The position numbers were made by a program, and so were the translations under genes. The notes under the pieces are model-generated. The model was not told the DNA's origin and ran no database searches. It saw only the letters and a list, made by a program, of their open reading frames with translations. This document shows, in pieces, positions 14,725 through 22,059 of a stretch of 27,792 nt of DNA. The stretch lies in the IMG/VR virus record IMGVR_UViG_3300009537_000137, positions 1-27,792 of that record, one strand, 5' to 3'. The stretch comes from a virus. The first letter of the stretch is position 1, and every line of letters starts with the position of its first letter.

Positions 14725-14915
14725 TTCAGCCTGTTTCTTTTAATGCTCTTCAAAAAGATAAATACCTGGTTGAGGGCATAGAAGGTTCCTCCGACCGCTG
14801 TCACCAAACCGATTACCTCATTCATGGTTACATTAGTTATGATCCATCCGGTAATCACCCCAAGCAGACCCACTCCACCCCCATACGATTCGTGCTGCAT
14901 CTGTTGCGCTTTCAT
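14721..14915 (-). CDS. second small holin-like membrane protein
   Basis: 64 residues. Helices at about 12-30 (GGGVGLLGVITGWIITNV) and 34-56 (VIGLVTAVGGTFYALNQVFIFLK), followed by a basic tail (SIKRNRLK). Two-helix topology and the basic C-terminus match many small holins. Its start lies only 8 nt after the T-run of a strong intrinsic terminator, so expression would need read-through. Whether it and the next gene act as holin and antiholin or as two components cannot be told from the sequence. Confidence 0.65.
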   Translation of the reverse strand: MKAQQMQHESYGGGVGLLGVITGWIITNVTMNEVIGLVTAVGGTFYALNQVFIFLKSIKRNRLK

Positions 14916-14923
14916 TTTTTTTT

Positions 14924-14957
14924 AAAAAAAGGGCTGGCTCACACATCCAGCCCTTTT
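14924..14957 (-). terminator. intrinsic terminator just upstream of the lysis cassette
   Basis: Read leftward: AAAAGGGCTGG, a 9-nt loop, CCAGCCC and a run of seven T. The stem is 7 GC-rich pairs, extended by A-T pairs. It sits downstream of the small secreted gene (stop at 14987) and 8 nt before the ATG of the first holin-like gene. It also has some symmetry for the opposite strand. Confidence 0.85.
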
Positions 14958-14986
14958 GGTTTTGGATATATACGTCTAACTGGAGT

Positions 14987-15403
14987 CTAATCGTCTTCCC
15001 TTCGCCAGGCAAAGGTTACCGTTGCTGTTACCGTTCCATACGATCTTACCCACGCCCGGTAATAATTATAGCCGGTGCCGGTGGTGGTAGCATAACTGGT
15101 AGTGGTATAGCTCAGGTTAAGCATGGTATCTGATGCCACATTTACCCATGCATTGCCGTCGTCAGAGCCCTGAATGATCATCTGACCAAGCGGAGTGCCG
15201 GTAAGTTTACGCACTGTGATCTGGAGGCTTTTAAGCCCCTTGGGCATCACATTGCTGGCAATGATCACCGTGTCGGCATTGGTAAGCGTGTCGGTGGATA
15301 GTTTCGCTACGCGCTCCACTTTTGGCTGCGCCTGCACTTCCGTAGTAGGTGCTGCTGTGATGCAGATGCCTGCTGCGAGCGCTAAGAAGAGTATATTTTT
15401 CAT
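14987..15403 (-). CDS. small secreted protein following the capsid gene
   Basis: 138 residues from the ATG at 15401-15403 (MKNILFLALAAGICITAAPT). A further in-frame ATG lies upstream but the signal peptide begins here, and TTTAAA abuts this ATG. The hydrophobic signal (about 3-20) ends near a TEVQAQPK cleavage region. The mature part is a beta-rich domain (SLQITVRKLTGTPLGQMIIQGSDDGNAWVNVASDTMLNL; YNYYRAWVRSYGTVTATVTFAWRRE), the kind of small Ig-like or galactose-binding-like fold found in decoration proteins. No family recognised. It directly follows the capsid gene with a hairpin between, so a head-decoration or secreted role are both possible. Confidence 0.6.
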   Translation of the reverse strand: MKNILFLALAAGICITAAPTTEVQAQPKVERVAKLSTDTLTNADTVIIASNVMPKGLKSLQITVRKLTGTPLGQMIIQGSDDGNAWVNVASDTMLNLSYTTTSYATTTGTGYNYYRAWVRSYGTVTATVTFAWRREDD

Positions 15404-15442
15404 TTTAAAAGATTGACTGTTGAAGAATGAGGTTTGAGATGA

Positions 15443-15467
15443 GCAGGCGGCTTTGGTAGCCACCTGC
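15443..15467 (-). other. stable hairpin between capsid gene and the next gene
   Basis: Inverted repeat GCAGGCGGC/GCCACCTGC, 9 pairs with one G-T on the minus-strand transcript, and a 7-nt loop. No T-run follows on the leftward transcript, so it is more likely a 3' mRNA-stabilising or partially terminating hairpin than a full intrinsic terminator. Confidence 0.5.
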
Positions 15468-15483
15468 TTTAATTAGTCACTTA

Positions 15484-16587
15484 TTAAGGAGTGCCCTGTG
15501 CAATGGCGATCACACCGGTGCTGGCAGAGTATCTGCGGCGTCCGCCGTAACGGATGGTGGCAGAATACACATCACCGAGGTAGAGCGCATCTTTAATGTT
15601 CTCATAGAACATCACCTCACCCATTGCGCGCGCAATGCTGTTCTTATGGTAGAGGACATTCACCGCAAGGTCTGTACCTGCCGTAGCCGCGCCGTAGGCG
15701 TTCACCGCAAGGTTGCCGCCACTCAATGCAGCAGCCGCTATGGCTACCGCACTGCGTTCGAAGATGTTCACCCCGTAGAGGCGTCCTATCTGTCCGGTGC
15801 TGGCGTTGTAGTATTGGTTAAATGCGTTCCACTGGGTGCTGTCCATACCTGTGGTCAGCTCATCGAGGCTGTTGCTGTCAATGATCAGGAACAGGTTGTT
15901 ATCAATGGGTATATTTTGAAGCTTCAGCATCACCACGGCAGCCTTGAGGTCTGCGGCTGAAAATGCTTTACGCTGTCCTGTCTGCCCGCTGATCTTAGCA
16001 TTCACCGCGCTGCCCGTAGTATATAACACGTTGGTGCTGCCCGGTATAAGGTCCACGCATTTGATCAGGTGTTCCTCTGCAATGCGGGTGTTAATCACAT
16101 CCAGGTGGTCGCCGATCACGGAGTCCATCTTATCATAAGAGATCTCCTGCTTATCAGCATCCAGGATATGCGTCGGGTTGGTAACATACAGATCCAGGTC
16201 ATAGCTGATCACCGTGTCTGTGCGCTGCGTAGCCGTAAGCGGGAAAACGGTAGGATTCTTTTGCATGGAAGGATCGGAGCCGGGCTGATTTATGTGCACC
16301 GTCTTACCGCCCACTACATACTGGTCGTCTGAATAGAAATTATTGAGGAAGCTGTTGGCTTTCCTGAATTTCTTAACAATGTAGTCCACCCACACTTCTA
16401 CCTGCACACCCATTACCTGGATGTCGGTTTGTTTACGGGTAACTGAAGCAACAACGGCAAGCGCCACCATGCCAATGACGGTGACCTGCTGCGGAATGCC
16501 AAAATCTGCCTGCAACGAAGAGGCGGCAACTGATGTCAGCGCTGTGAACATCAGGAGGGAAACTGCGAACTGCAAAAAGCGTTTCAT
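15484..16587 (-). CDS. major capsid protein, with an unusual hydrophobic N-terminus
   Basis: 367 residues. From residue 60 on it looks like a Mu-like/HK97-fold capsid protein: VEVWVDYIVKKFRKANSFLNNFYSDDQYVVGGKTVHINQPG, then a long beta region (VFPLTATQRTDTVISYDLDLYVTNPTHI), a spine-helix segment (MDSVIGDHLDVINTRIAEEHLI) and the C-terminal domain (DLAVNVLYHKNSIARAMGEVMFYENIKDALYLGDVYSATIRYGGRRRY). Protease and scaffold genes lie immediately upstream in the usual order. Residues 1-24 (MKRFLQFAVSLLMFTALTSV) look like a signal peptide and residues 33-50 form a second hydrophobic stretch. These would be expected to be removed at prohead maturation or to be a delta-domain; an internal start at Met40 or Met59 is possible. 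Confidence 0.78.
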   Translation of the reverse strand: MKRFLQFAVSLLMFTALTSVAASSLQADFGIPQQVTVIGMVALAVVASVTRKQTDIQVMGVQVEVWVDYIVKKFRKANSFLNNFYSDDQYVVGGKTVHINQPGSDPSMQKNPTVFPLTATQRTDTVISYDLDLYVTNPTHILDADKQEISYDKMDSVIGDHLDVINTRIAEEHLIKCVDLIPGSTNVLYTTGSAVNAKISGQTGQRKAFSAADLKAAVVMLKLQNIPIDNNLFLIIDSNSLDELTTGMDSTQWNAFNQYYNASTGQIGRLYGVNIFERSAVAIAAAALSGGNLAVNAYGAATAGTDLAVNVLYHKNSIARAMGEVMFYENIKDALYLGDVYSATIRYGGRRRYSASTGVIAIAQGTP

Positions 16588-16655
16588 AATTCTTATCTGG
16601 TTTTTCTGTTTAAAAAAATTGGTTCGTTTAATAGTGATCCTGTTCGGGGGCTGGC

Positions 16656-17168
16656 TTATTTCTTTCCGAATTTTGCTTCCTTCAATGCCGCGAAATGATC
16701 GGGGTTGCTGTTCTGGATGTCCGAAAGTGTGCCGTTCTCAAAAGCCTCGTCATACTCCTTCACCAGCTCTGCCTTGTTCTTAGGCTCTGCGGGAGGCGTA
16801 AGACCCGGCGTGATCGGCGTGTAAGCCTTCAGGGTATTCACCACCTTTTCCAAGCCTTCAGGATTTTCCGCATAATCCGCTTCCAGGGCATCAGATGCTT
16901 CCTTTGTGAGCTTGTTTTCCTTCAGCGCGTTGGCGAGGATGGTTTTCACCTTCTCGGTCTTTGCGTTTTTCTGGAAAGTGGCAAGATTGGTTTCGGCTGC
17001 GGTTTTAGCTGCAGTGAGCGTGTTTACCGTCTCGGTCAGCTCGTCCACTTTCTGAGCTTTACCAGCCATGTTCTTGATCGCCGTGGCGATGGCAGCTTCG
17101 TCTGATCCGTTGGTCAGTCCGAGAGCGTTGTAAAGGTTCTCGTCAATGACGAGCGTGATCTTCTTCAT
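16656..17168 (-). CDS. capsid scaffold protein
   Basis: 170 residues, strongly helical: MAGKAQKVDELTETVNTLTAAKTAAETNLATFQKNAKTEKVKTILANALKENKL (about 34-87) is a long coiled coil. A flexible Pro-rich linker (TPITPGLTPPAEPKNK, about 115-131) leads to a short C-terminal helix (PDHFAALKEAKFGKK) of the type that binds capsid. The position between the prohead protease and capsid gene is the Mu gpZ place. Its ATG overlaps the protease stop by ATGA. Assigned by composition, size and order. Confidence 0.75.
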   Translation of the reverse strand: MKKITLVIDENLYNALGLTNGSDEAAIATAIKNMAGKAQKVDELTETVNTLTAAKTAAETNLATFQKNAKTEKVKTILANALKENKLTKEASDALEADYAENPEGLEKVVNTLKAYTPITPGLTPPAEPKNKAELVKEYDEAFENGTLSDIQNSNPDHFAALKEAKFGKK

Positions 17169-17815
17169 ATTACTGCGATTATTGGATTTTGAATGATTGT
17201 TGCGTTGATTGCTTGAGAGTAGATGTTGTACAGCTCTTCCACTGTCTTCATATTCTCCGGCACCTCTACCAGGGCGCCATCCACTATGCCGGTGATCAGC
17301 TTTGATCTCTCAGCTTCCGCGGCGGTGATCCATTTGTCCTGGTTGGTGATGTATTGATCTCTTACCTGCTCTGCGGTGAGCCCTGTTTTGATGGATATAA
17401 TCTCCACCAGGTCATTCTCCAGGCTTTCGCACTGGTCCGCCTGTGCGCGCAGTTCGTCCGCGTTGCCATAGCAGCCGCCCGTAACACGGTGTGTCATCAG
17501 GCGTGCGTATTTGCTCATGTAACAGCTCTTCAGAGAAAGCGCGATGATAGAAGCCATTGATGCGGCAATACCATCAATGTAACCTGTAATCTCAGCTTTT
17601 GAAGTCTTGATGGCGTTGATGATCGCCAGACCTTCAAACACGCTGCCGCCCCCGCTGTTGATGTGCAGGTCAATTTTGGAATAATTCTTCTCCAGCTCCT
17701 TCAGCTCCTTAACGAAGTAGGAGGCGGTAGCCTGCTCTTCATACCCGATATACCCGTAGAGGTATATCTCGGCTTTGTCTTTAGCAGCGTTTATGATCCA
17801 GAATTGTTTGTTCAC
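17165..17815 (-). CDS. ClpP-like prohead maturation protease
   Basis: 216 residues, starting at GTG. IDLHINSGGGSVFEGLAIINAI (about 48-69) is the ClpP/SppA oxyanion-hole loop, GIAASMAS (Ser86) holds the nucleophile, MTHRV (His109) the general base and NQDKWITAAEA (Asp160) the acid, giving a Ser-His-Asp triad in ClpP order. It matures the capsid by cutting the scaffold. It is the first gene of the leftward head operon; GTG is used because no ATG lies upstream in frame before the divergent region. It has a C-terminal helical tail after the catalytic domain (about 185-216). Confidence 0.85.
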   Translation of the reverse strand: MNKQFWIINAAKDKAEIYLYGYIGYEEQATASYFVKELKELEKNYSKIDLHINSGGGSVFEGLAIINAIKTSKAEITGYIDGIAASMASIIALSLKSCYMSKYARLMTHRVTGGCYGNADELRAQADQCESLENDLVEIISIKTGLTAEQVRDQYITNQDKWITAAEAERSKLITGIVDGALVEVPENMKTVEELYNIYSQAINATIIQNPIIAVI

Positions 17816-17956
17816 GATGTAAAAATGGAAAGCCCTGAAACCCTCTCCAAATCAGGAATACACCATAGTTATAGGGTTGCGGTGTGCTACCCGCCATAGT
17901 GTAGTATGATACTTTTTGCTAAGAAAAATTTAGCCCTGTGAGGTGAAATTTGTTGC
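17816..17956. promoter_or_regulatory. divergent intergenic region between the two late operons
   Basis: 141 bp between the GTG of the prohead protease (leftward) and the ATG of the small terminase (rightward), the only divergent junction between the head operons. It contains an imperfect hairpin GGGTTGC-GGTGT-GCTACCC (17874-17892) flanked by direct repeats CCATAGT (17863-17869 and 17894-17900). A TACTTTTTG word near 17910-17918 is one base longer than the TAnnTTTG -7 motif of Bacteroidetes promoters. Promoters for both operons are expected here; none can be placed exactly. Confidence 0.5.
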
Positions 17957-18409
17957 ATGGCAACCAGGAAAGAAGAAATGGACAGGAAAAAGCGGCTCGC
18001 TTTCACCCTGTACGTGGACAATGGTTTGGATCAAAAGGTGATCGCGGACATCACCGGCATAAGCGAAAATTCCATCAGCAAATGGAAGCGGGAAGGAGAA
18101 TGGGATGATGAGCGCCGGATGAACCTCTTAGGACCTGATAAGCAGATGCGCCGCATTATAAAGATGTATGACACGCTGCTCACCCAGATCGAAGAACGCG
18201 ACGCGCCAAAGAATGTGCCGGACAGCAAGGAGAGCGACATCCTGAACAAGCTTGCAGACTCAGTGAAGAAACTGCAGACGGACCTTACCATGTTTATGAA
18301 AACGGAAGTGGGCAAACAATTTATCGCCTACATCCAGCAGACCCACGGGCAGGCAAGAGCCATAGAATGCGTGGAGCTGTGGCATGAATACCTAATGGCA
18401 ACATCATGA
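17957..18409 (+). CDS. terminase small subunit (Mu gp27-like)
   Basis: 150 residues. A helix-turn-helix region (KKRLAFTLYVDNGLDQKVIADITGISENSISKWKREGEWDD, about 11-51) is followed by a helical C-terminal part (ILNKLADSVKKLQTDLTMFMKTEVGKQFIAYIQQTHGQAR). Small terminases bind pac DNA through such an HTH and oligomerise by helices. The stop overlaps the ATG of the large subunit by ATGA. It starts the rightward operon. Confidence 0.8.
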   Translation: MATRKEEMDRKKRLAFTLYVDNGLDQKVIADITGISENSISKWKREGEWDDERRMNLLGPDKQMRRIIKMYDTLLTQIEERDAPKNVPDSKESDILNKLADSVKKLQTDLTMFMKTEVGKQFIAYIQQTHGQARAIECVELWHEYLMATS

Positions 18410-19962
18410 GTGTACGCATCAACGACAAACAGGCAGTTACTAACTGGGAACGGTTTCGCGAAAGCGTGCGTAAAAGCACTCCTGTGGACCTCTCCGAAAC
18501 TCCGGAGGCTAAGAAAAAACGTATTGCCAACCTGGAGGCAGACCCCCAGGCATGGAAACAGTATTATTTTCCAAAGTATTTTAAATACCCATCCCCGAAA
18601 TTTCATATCGCCGCCTCAAAAAGGCTGCATAAGAATCTTGAGAAACACCGCCACTGGTATGATGTGCGGCACTGGGCGCGGGGGCTTTCCAAAAGCACAA
18701 CTTGCATGTTCGACGTGCTGTACCTGGTGCTTACCGGCAAGCTGAAAAACATCATCCTCACCAGCAGCACTTATGATGCTGCGGAAGCTTTCCTGGAGAA
18801 ATACCGGGTGCAGCTCGATAGCAACGACCGGGTGATCAACGATTATGGCAAACAGGAAATGCCAGGAAGCTGGACGATGGGCAGCTTTACCACCCGCAAG
18901 GGTGCTAAGTTCCTCGCGCTCGGCGCAAGGCAATCGCCACGCGGCAATGGTAACGAGGAAGTGAGACCGGATTGCATTATCGTGGACGATTTCGACACGG
19001 ACGAAGAATGCCGCAACCCGGAGATCATTAACCAGAAATGGGACTGGTTTGAGAAAGCCCTGTTTTTTGCAGTGGATACAGCCGAACCTTACCTGATCAT
19101 CTGGAATGGCAATATCATAGCGGAAGATTGCTGTGTGGTGAGAGCCGGACAGAAGGCAGACCATACCGAGATTGTGAACATTCGCGATGCTGATGGAAAA
19201 AGCGTCTGGCCCGACAAAAACAGCGAGGCGGATATAGACTACCAGTTATCGAAGGTGAGCTATGAGGCAGGACAACAGGAGATGTTCAACAATCCCATCC
19301 GCCAGGGGCAGGTCTTTAAAGAAATGACCTATGGCAAATGCCCGCCGCTAAAATCATTACAATTTGTGGTGATCTATGCAGATCCTTCCACCTCCAATAA
19401 AGACAAACCTTCGCTCAAGGCGAAAGTGCAAAATAGCTGTAAGGCTGTTGTTATTGTCGGATACCGCGATTTGAAATACTATGTCTATAAGGCGTTCGTG
19501 GATACTACCACCAACAGTAATTTCATAGACTGGCTGTATGCCGCTCATAATCAAACGCGAGACTTAACGCAGCCTTACATTTTTATTGAAAACAACACAT
19601 TGCAGGACCCGTTCTACACACAGGTGCTGCTGCCGCTCATCTTCCAGAAGGGAAAGGAAAACGGAGGCGTGCTGCCCATAACACCGGATGGCAGGGATAA
19701 ACCCGATAAATATTTCAGAATTGAAGGAACGCTGGAGCCTTTGAACCGCCTCGGCTTACTGATACTCAACATTGACGAAATTGACAATCCGCACATGCAG
19801 CGGCTGGAAGCGCAATTTAAAAGTGTGAAGAGCAGCAGCAAGACTATGGACGGACCGGATGCCGTGGAAGGCGCAGTGCACATCATCAAAAACAAACTTG
19901 CCATGCAGGCCGCCGGAGGTATAGAGATGATGAAGCGCAAACCCAATTCAAAACGCTTTTAA
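18406..19962 (+). CDS. terminase large subunit (Mu gp28-like)
   Basis: 518 residues. Walker A-like WARGLSKST (about 90-98, with Gly93, Lys96, Ser97), a Walker B DCIIVDD (about 189-195, Asp194-Asp195) in the ATPase half, and an RNase H-like nuclease half with IYADPSTSN (Asp326), YIFIENNT (Glu395) and MDGPDAVEGA (Asp482/Asp485). These are the residues of the large-terminase motor and headful nuclease. The N-terminal AWKQYYFPKYFKYPSPKFH is typical for phage terminases of this group. Encoded right after the small subunit. Its stop lies in a paired TTTAAA element. Confidence 0.88.
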   Translation: MSVRINDKQAVTNWERFRESVRKSTPVDLSETPEAKKKRIANLEADPQAWKQYYFPKYFKYPSPKFHIAASKRLHKNLEKHRHWYDVRHWARGLSKSTTCMFDVLYLVLTGKLKNIILTSSTYDAAEAFLEKYRVQLDSNDRVINDYGKQEMPGSWTMGSFTTRKGAKFLALGARQSPRGNGNEEVRPDCIIVDDFDTDEECRNPEIINQKWDWFEKALFFAVDTAEPYLIIWNGNIIAEDCCVVRAGQKADHTEIVNIRDADGKSVWPDKNSEADIDYQLSKVSYEAGQQEMFNNPIRQGQVFKEMTYGKCPPLKSLQFVVIYADPSTSNKDKPSLKAKVQNSCKAVVIVGYRDLKYYVYKAFVDTTTNSNFIDWLYAAHNQTRDLTQPYIFIENNTLQDPFYTQVLLPLIFQKGKENGGVLPITPDGRDKPDKYFRIEGTLEPLNRLGLLILNIDEIDNPHMQRLEAQFKSVKSSSKTMDGPDAVEGAVHIIKNKLAMQAAGGIEMMKRKPNSKRF

Positions 19963-19974
19963 ACAGCTTTTAAA
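19958..19974 (+). promoter_or_regulatory. paired TTTAAA element between terminase and the 78-residue gene
   Basis: Reads TTTAAA-CAGCT-TTTAAA. It overlaps the terminase stop codon and lies 8 nt before the next ATG. The 19-bp core TTTTAAACAGCTTTTAAAA is identical to the copy upstream of the tail tube gene. Confidence 0.65.
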
Positions 19975-19982
19975 ACATACTC

Positions 19983-20219
19983 ATGAAGCACATCGCACGC
20001 ATTATTTCTAAACTCGCATTTCGCATCATCAGAAACACGCTGGTCATGTGTATGCGCACAGAGGGTCATTCCTGGCTGCAGATCAACCGCATACTGAATA
20101 AATGCGGGCAGAAAGTGGTATTGAGAGTAGATCATGACAAAACCGGCAGATCGCGCGCACTTATCCGCTATGGGAAATTTGACCCCAACAACAGGGTAGA
20201 TCAAAGAGTTCATTTTTAA
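19983..20219 (+). CDS. small protein of unknown function after terminase
   Basis: 78 residues (MKHIARIISKLAFRIIRNTL). Basic at the N-terminus with a hydrophobic helix-like start, then a domain with RTEGHSWLQINRILNKCGQKVVLRVDHDKTGRSRALIRYGKF. Reading frame is intact and the start follows the terminase stop by 20 nt. The reverse frames in this stretch are also open, so coding evidence is moderate. I do not recognise the family. Confidence 0.5.
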   Translation: MKHIARIISKLAFRIIRNTLVMCMRTEGHSWLQINRILNKCGQKVVLRVDHDKTGRSRALIRYGKFDPNNRVDQRVHF

Positions 20220-20229
20220 ATTATAAGCC

Positions 20230-20667
20230 ATGTTGCTCGTAACCATTGACGATTTTAAAACGCATCTGTACACCGAGATCATGGACGAGATCACGCGGGC
20301 AGATGAATCTATAATCCAGACAGCGCTCGACCGGGGCATCGCCCAGGCAAAAGGCTATTGCAGCCGATACGCCATTCCTGCCATCTTCGGCACGGCAGAC
20401 GAAGAAGCTACGGTGAAAGACCCGCAGCTCGCTGGCATCATAAAAGACCTCGCGCTTTGGCATTTCCTGCAGTTGGGTAACACCAACATAGAAATGAGCC
20501 GGGCACAGGCTGCCTATGAATATGCTGTAAGCTGGCTGAAGGACCTGCAAAAAGGAATGGTGCAGCCGGAAGGCTGGCCATACCACGATACCAGCACCGA
20601 TGCCACGCCGCCGGAGGGCAATGCAGTAGCCTGGTCATCAAACACTAAACGCAGCAATCATTTTTAA
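20230..20667 (+). CDS. head-tail connector, Mu gp36-like (DUF1320)
   Basis: 145 residues. LVTIDDFKTHLYTEIMDEITRADESIIQTALDRGIAQAKGYCSRY and a second helical part IAPAIFG...VKDPQLAGIIKDLALWHFLQLGNTNIEMSRAQAAYEYAVSWLKDLQKG match the Mu gp36 / DUF1320 plan: an N-terminal helix with 'DE...AK...Y' and a 'L.D...YHL....' helix pair, as in gp6/gp15-type connectors. It probably sits at the head-tail connector next to portal. The C-terminal Asp/Thr/Pro-rich part is likely flexible. Confidence 0.78.
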   Translation: MLLVTIDDFKTHLYTEIMDEITRADESIIQTALDRGIAQAKGYCSRYAIPAIFGTADEEATVKDPQLAGIIKDLALWHFLQLGNTNIEMSRAQAAYEYAVSWLKDLQKGMVQPEGWPYHDTSTDATPPEGNAVAWSSNTKRSNHF

Positions 20668-20668
20668 C

Positions 20669-20785
20669 ATGACCGCAGAAGAAATCATTCAAGCAGCCGC
20701 GCAGGAAATGCGCATCCATTATACAGCATTCGAGGGCATGGACAGTATCCTGCTCCTGCAATGCTTTTTTATAGGACTCAACTAA
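20669..20785 (+). CDS. possible 38-residue protein before the portal gene
   Basis: A short frame starting at the first ATG after the gp36-like stop codes for MTAEEIIQAAAQEMRIHYTA and an amphipathic end FEGMDSILLLQCFFIGLN. It has a helical pattern, abuts the gp36-like stop and ends 5 nt before the portal ATG. It may be a real small protein or just leader sequence; nothing recognisable. Confidence 0.35.
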   Translation: MTAEEIIQAAAQEMRIHYTAFEGMDSILLLQCFFIGLN

Positions 20786-20790
20786 TTTTT

Positions 20791-22059
20791 ATGGCAACAT
20801 CCAAAAAAACGCCCGCACCAGCCAAGAGCAAATATGTGATCACCAACCACGAGGTGAACATCCGCTCGGCAGACCGCAGCAGCAAGGACATCAGCACCTG
20901 GAGGGATGCACTCAGGACGGCGGAATCTGTCTATTACCCGCGCCGGGTAAGGCTATACGATCTATATGCAGACATCCTGCTCGATGGACACCTGTCCGGC
21001 ATCATCAGCAAACGCATGGACGCAGTGCTCAACAAGGATATTTTCTTTGAGAAAGGCGGCAAGCGGGTAGAAGATATGGACGCGCTGGTGCATTCGCAGA
21101 AGTTCCGCGAGATCATGCACAACATTCTGGAAACACAGCTTTGGGGTATCTCAGGACTTGAGTTCATTCCCGGTGCGGAGCTTAACTTTTTAAGGATGCA
21201 CCGTAAACACATAAGACCGGACCTCGGTAAGTATGTACTGGAGCAGAACGGCGAGGAAGGCTATGATTACCGCAGCCTGTCCAACCTCTGGGTGATGGGT
21301 GATAAAGACGACCTGGGACTGCTGCTCAAATGCTCGCCTTACGCGCTCTACAAACGCGGAGGCATGGCAGACTGGGCGCAATATGTGGAGATCTTTGGAA
21401 TGCCGGTTCGGGTGGTGAAGTATGATGCCCACGATACGCAGACCAAGGTGGAGCTGCGCAAGACGCTCGATGAAAGCGGATCGGCGCTGGCGCTCATGAT
21501 CCCGAACCAGGCGAACTTCGAAATGCACGACGGCAAGCAGAGCAACGGCAACGGTGAGCTGCAGCAGAAGTTCACACAGGCGCTCAATAACGAAATGTCG
21601 GTGATCATTCTCGGCAACACCGAGACCACCAGCAACGATAATGGCGGCAGCAATGCCAAGAGCCAGACCCACCAGCAGCAGCAGATAGAAGTTACCAAGT
21701 CCGACCTGAAGTATGTGGCTAACATGCTCAACGATCCGCAGTTCATTTCCATCCTCCGAAGTTATGGCTACCCTGTCGAGGGCGGCAGCTTCGTCTTCGA
21801 GAAGGAAGTGGACATGGCGCAGATCAAAGAGCAGGTGGGCATTCTGCAAACAGTGAAGACCCTGGGCACGCCGGTGGATGATGATTATATCTACGAGCTT
21901 ACTGGCATACCCAAACCCAAAGATTACGACAAGCTGAAAAAGCAGCGGGAGGAAGAGCGTAAGGCAGTGATGCAGCAACGTGCCGCAGGTCCGCAGAATG
22001 TGGACGATGACCGTAACTGGTGGCAAAAGGCGCGGGATTTTTTCGTGCAAGCCCCGTAA
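20791..22059 (+). CDS. portal protein (Mu gp29-like, DUF935)
   Basis: 422 residues from the ATG at 20791, used because the longer frame from 20761 adds 10 residues of unrelated sequence. DUF935 hallmarks are visible: LRTAESVYYPRRVRLYDLYADILLDGHLSGIISKRMDAVLNKDIFF (about 37-83), LWGISGLEFIP, and GLLLKCSPYALYKRGGMADWAQYVEIFGMPVRVVKYD (about 170-206), and later NEMSVIILGNTETT and FEKEVDMAQIKEQVGILQTVKTLG. The portal dodecamer is the DNA gate at the capsid vertex. Its stop overlaps the start of the gpF-like gene by 40 nt. Confidence 0.85.
   Translation: MATSKKTPAPAKSKYVITNHEVNIRSADRSSKDISTWRDALRTAESVYYPRRVRLYDLYADILLDGHLSGIISKRMDAVLNKDIFFEKGGKRVEDMDALVHSQKFREIMHNILETQLWGISGLEFIPGAELNFLRMHRKHIRPDLGKYVLEQNGEEGYDYRSLSNLWVMGDKDDLGLLLKCSPYALYKRGGMADWAQYVEIFGMPVRVVKYDAHDTQTKVELRKTLDESGSALALMIPNQANFEMHDGKQSNGNGELQQKFTQALNNEMSVIILGNTETTSNDNGGSNAKSQTHQQQQIEVTKSDLKYVANMLNDPQFISILRSYGYPVEGGSFVFEKEVDMAQIKEQVGILQTVKTLGTPVDDDYIYELTGIPKPKDYDKLKKQREEERKAVMQQRAAGPQNVDDDRNWWQKARDFFVQAP

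Noticed and set aside
14987-15463. Longer start of the small secreted protein
   Set aside because: The upstream 20 residues are not hydrophobic and the signal peptide starts at the ATG at 15403, which has the TTTAAA word in front.
18616-19164. Leftward frame of 182 codons
   Set aside because: Antisense to the large terminase ATPase domain; composition is typical of a shadow frame.
21190-22050. Leftward open frame of 286 codons
   Set aside because: Antisense to the portal gene, which has strong DUF935 features and is in register with neighbours.
20761-22059. Portal start at 20761
   Set aside because: Adds 10 hydrophobic residues overlapping another frame; the ATG at 20791 begins the usual Lys/Ala-rich portal N-terminus.
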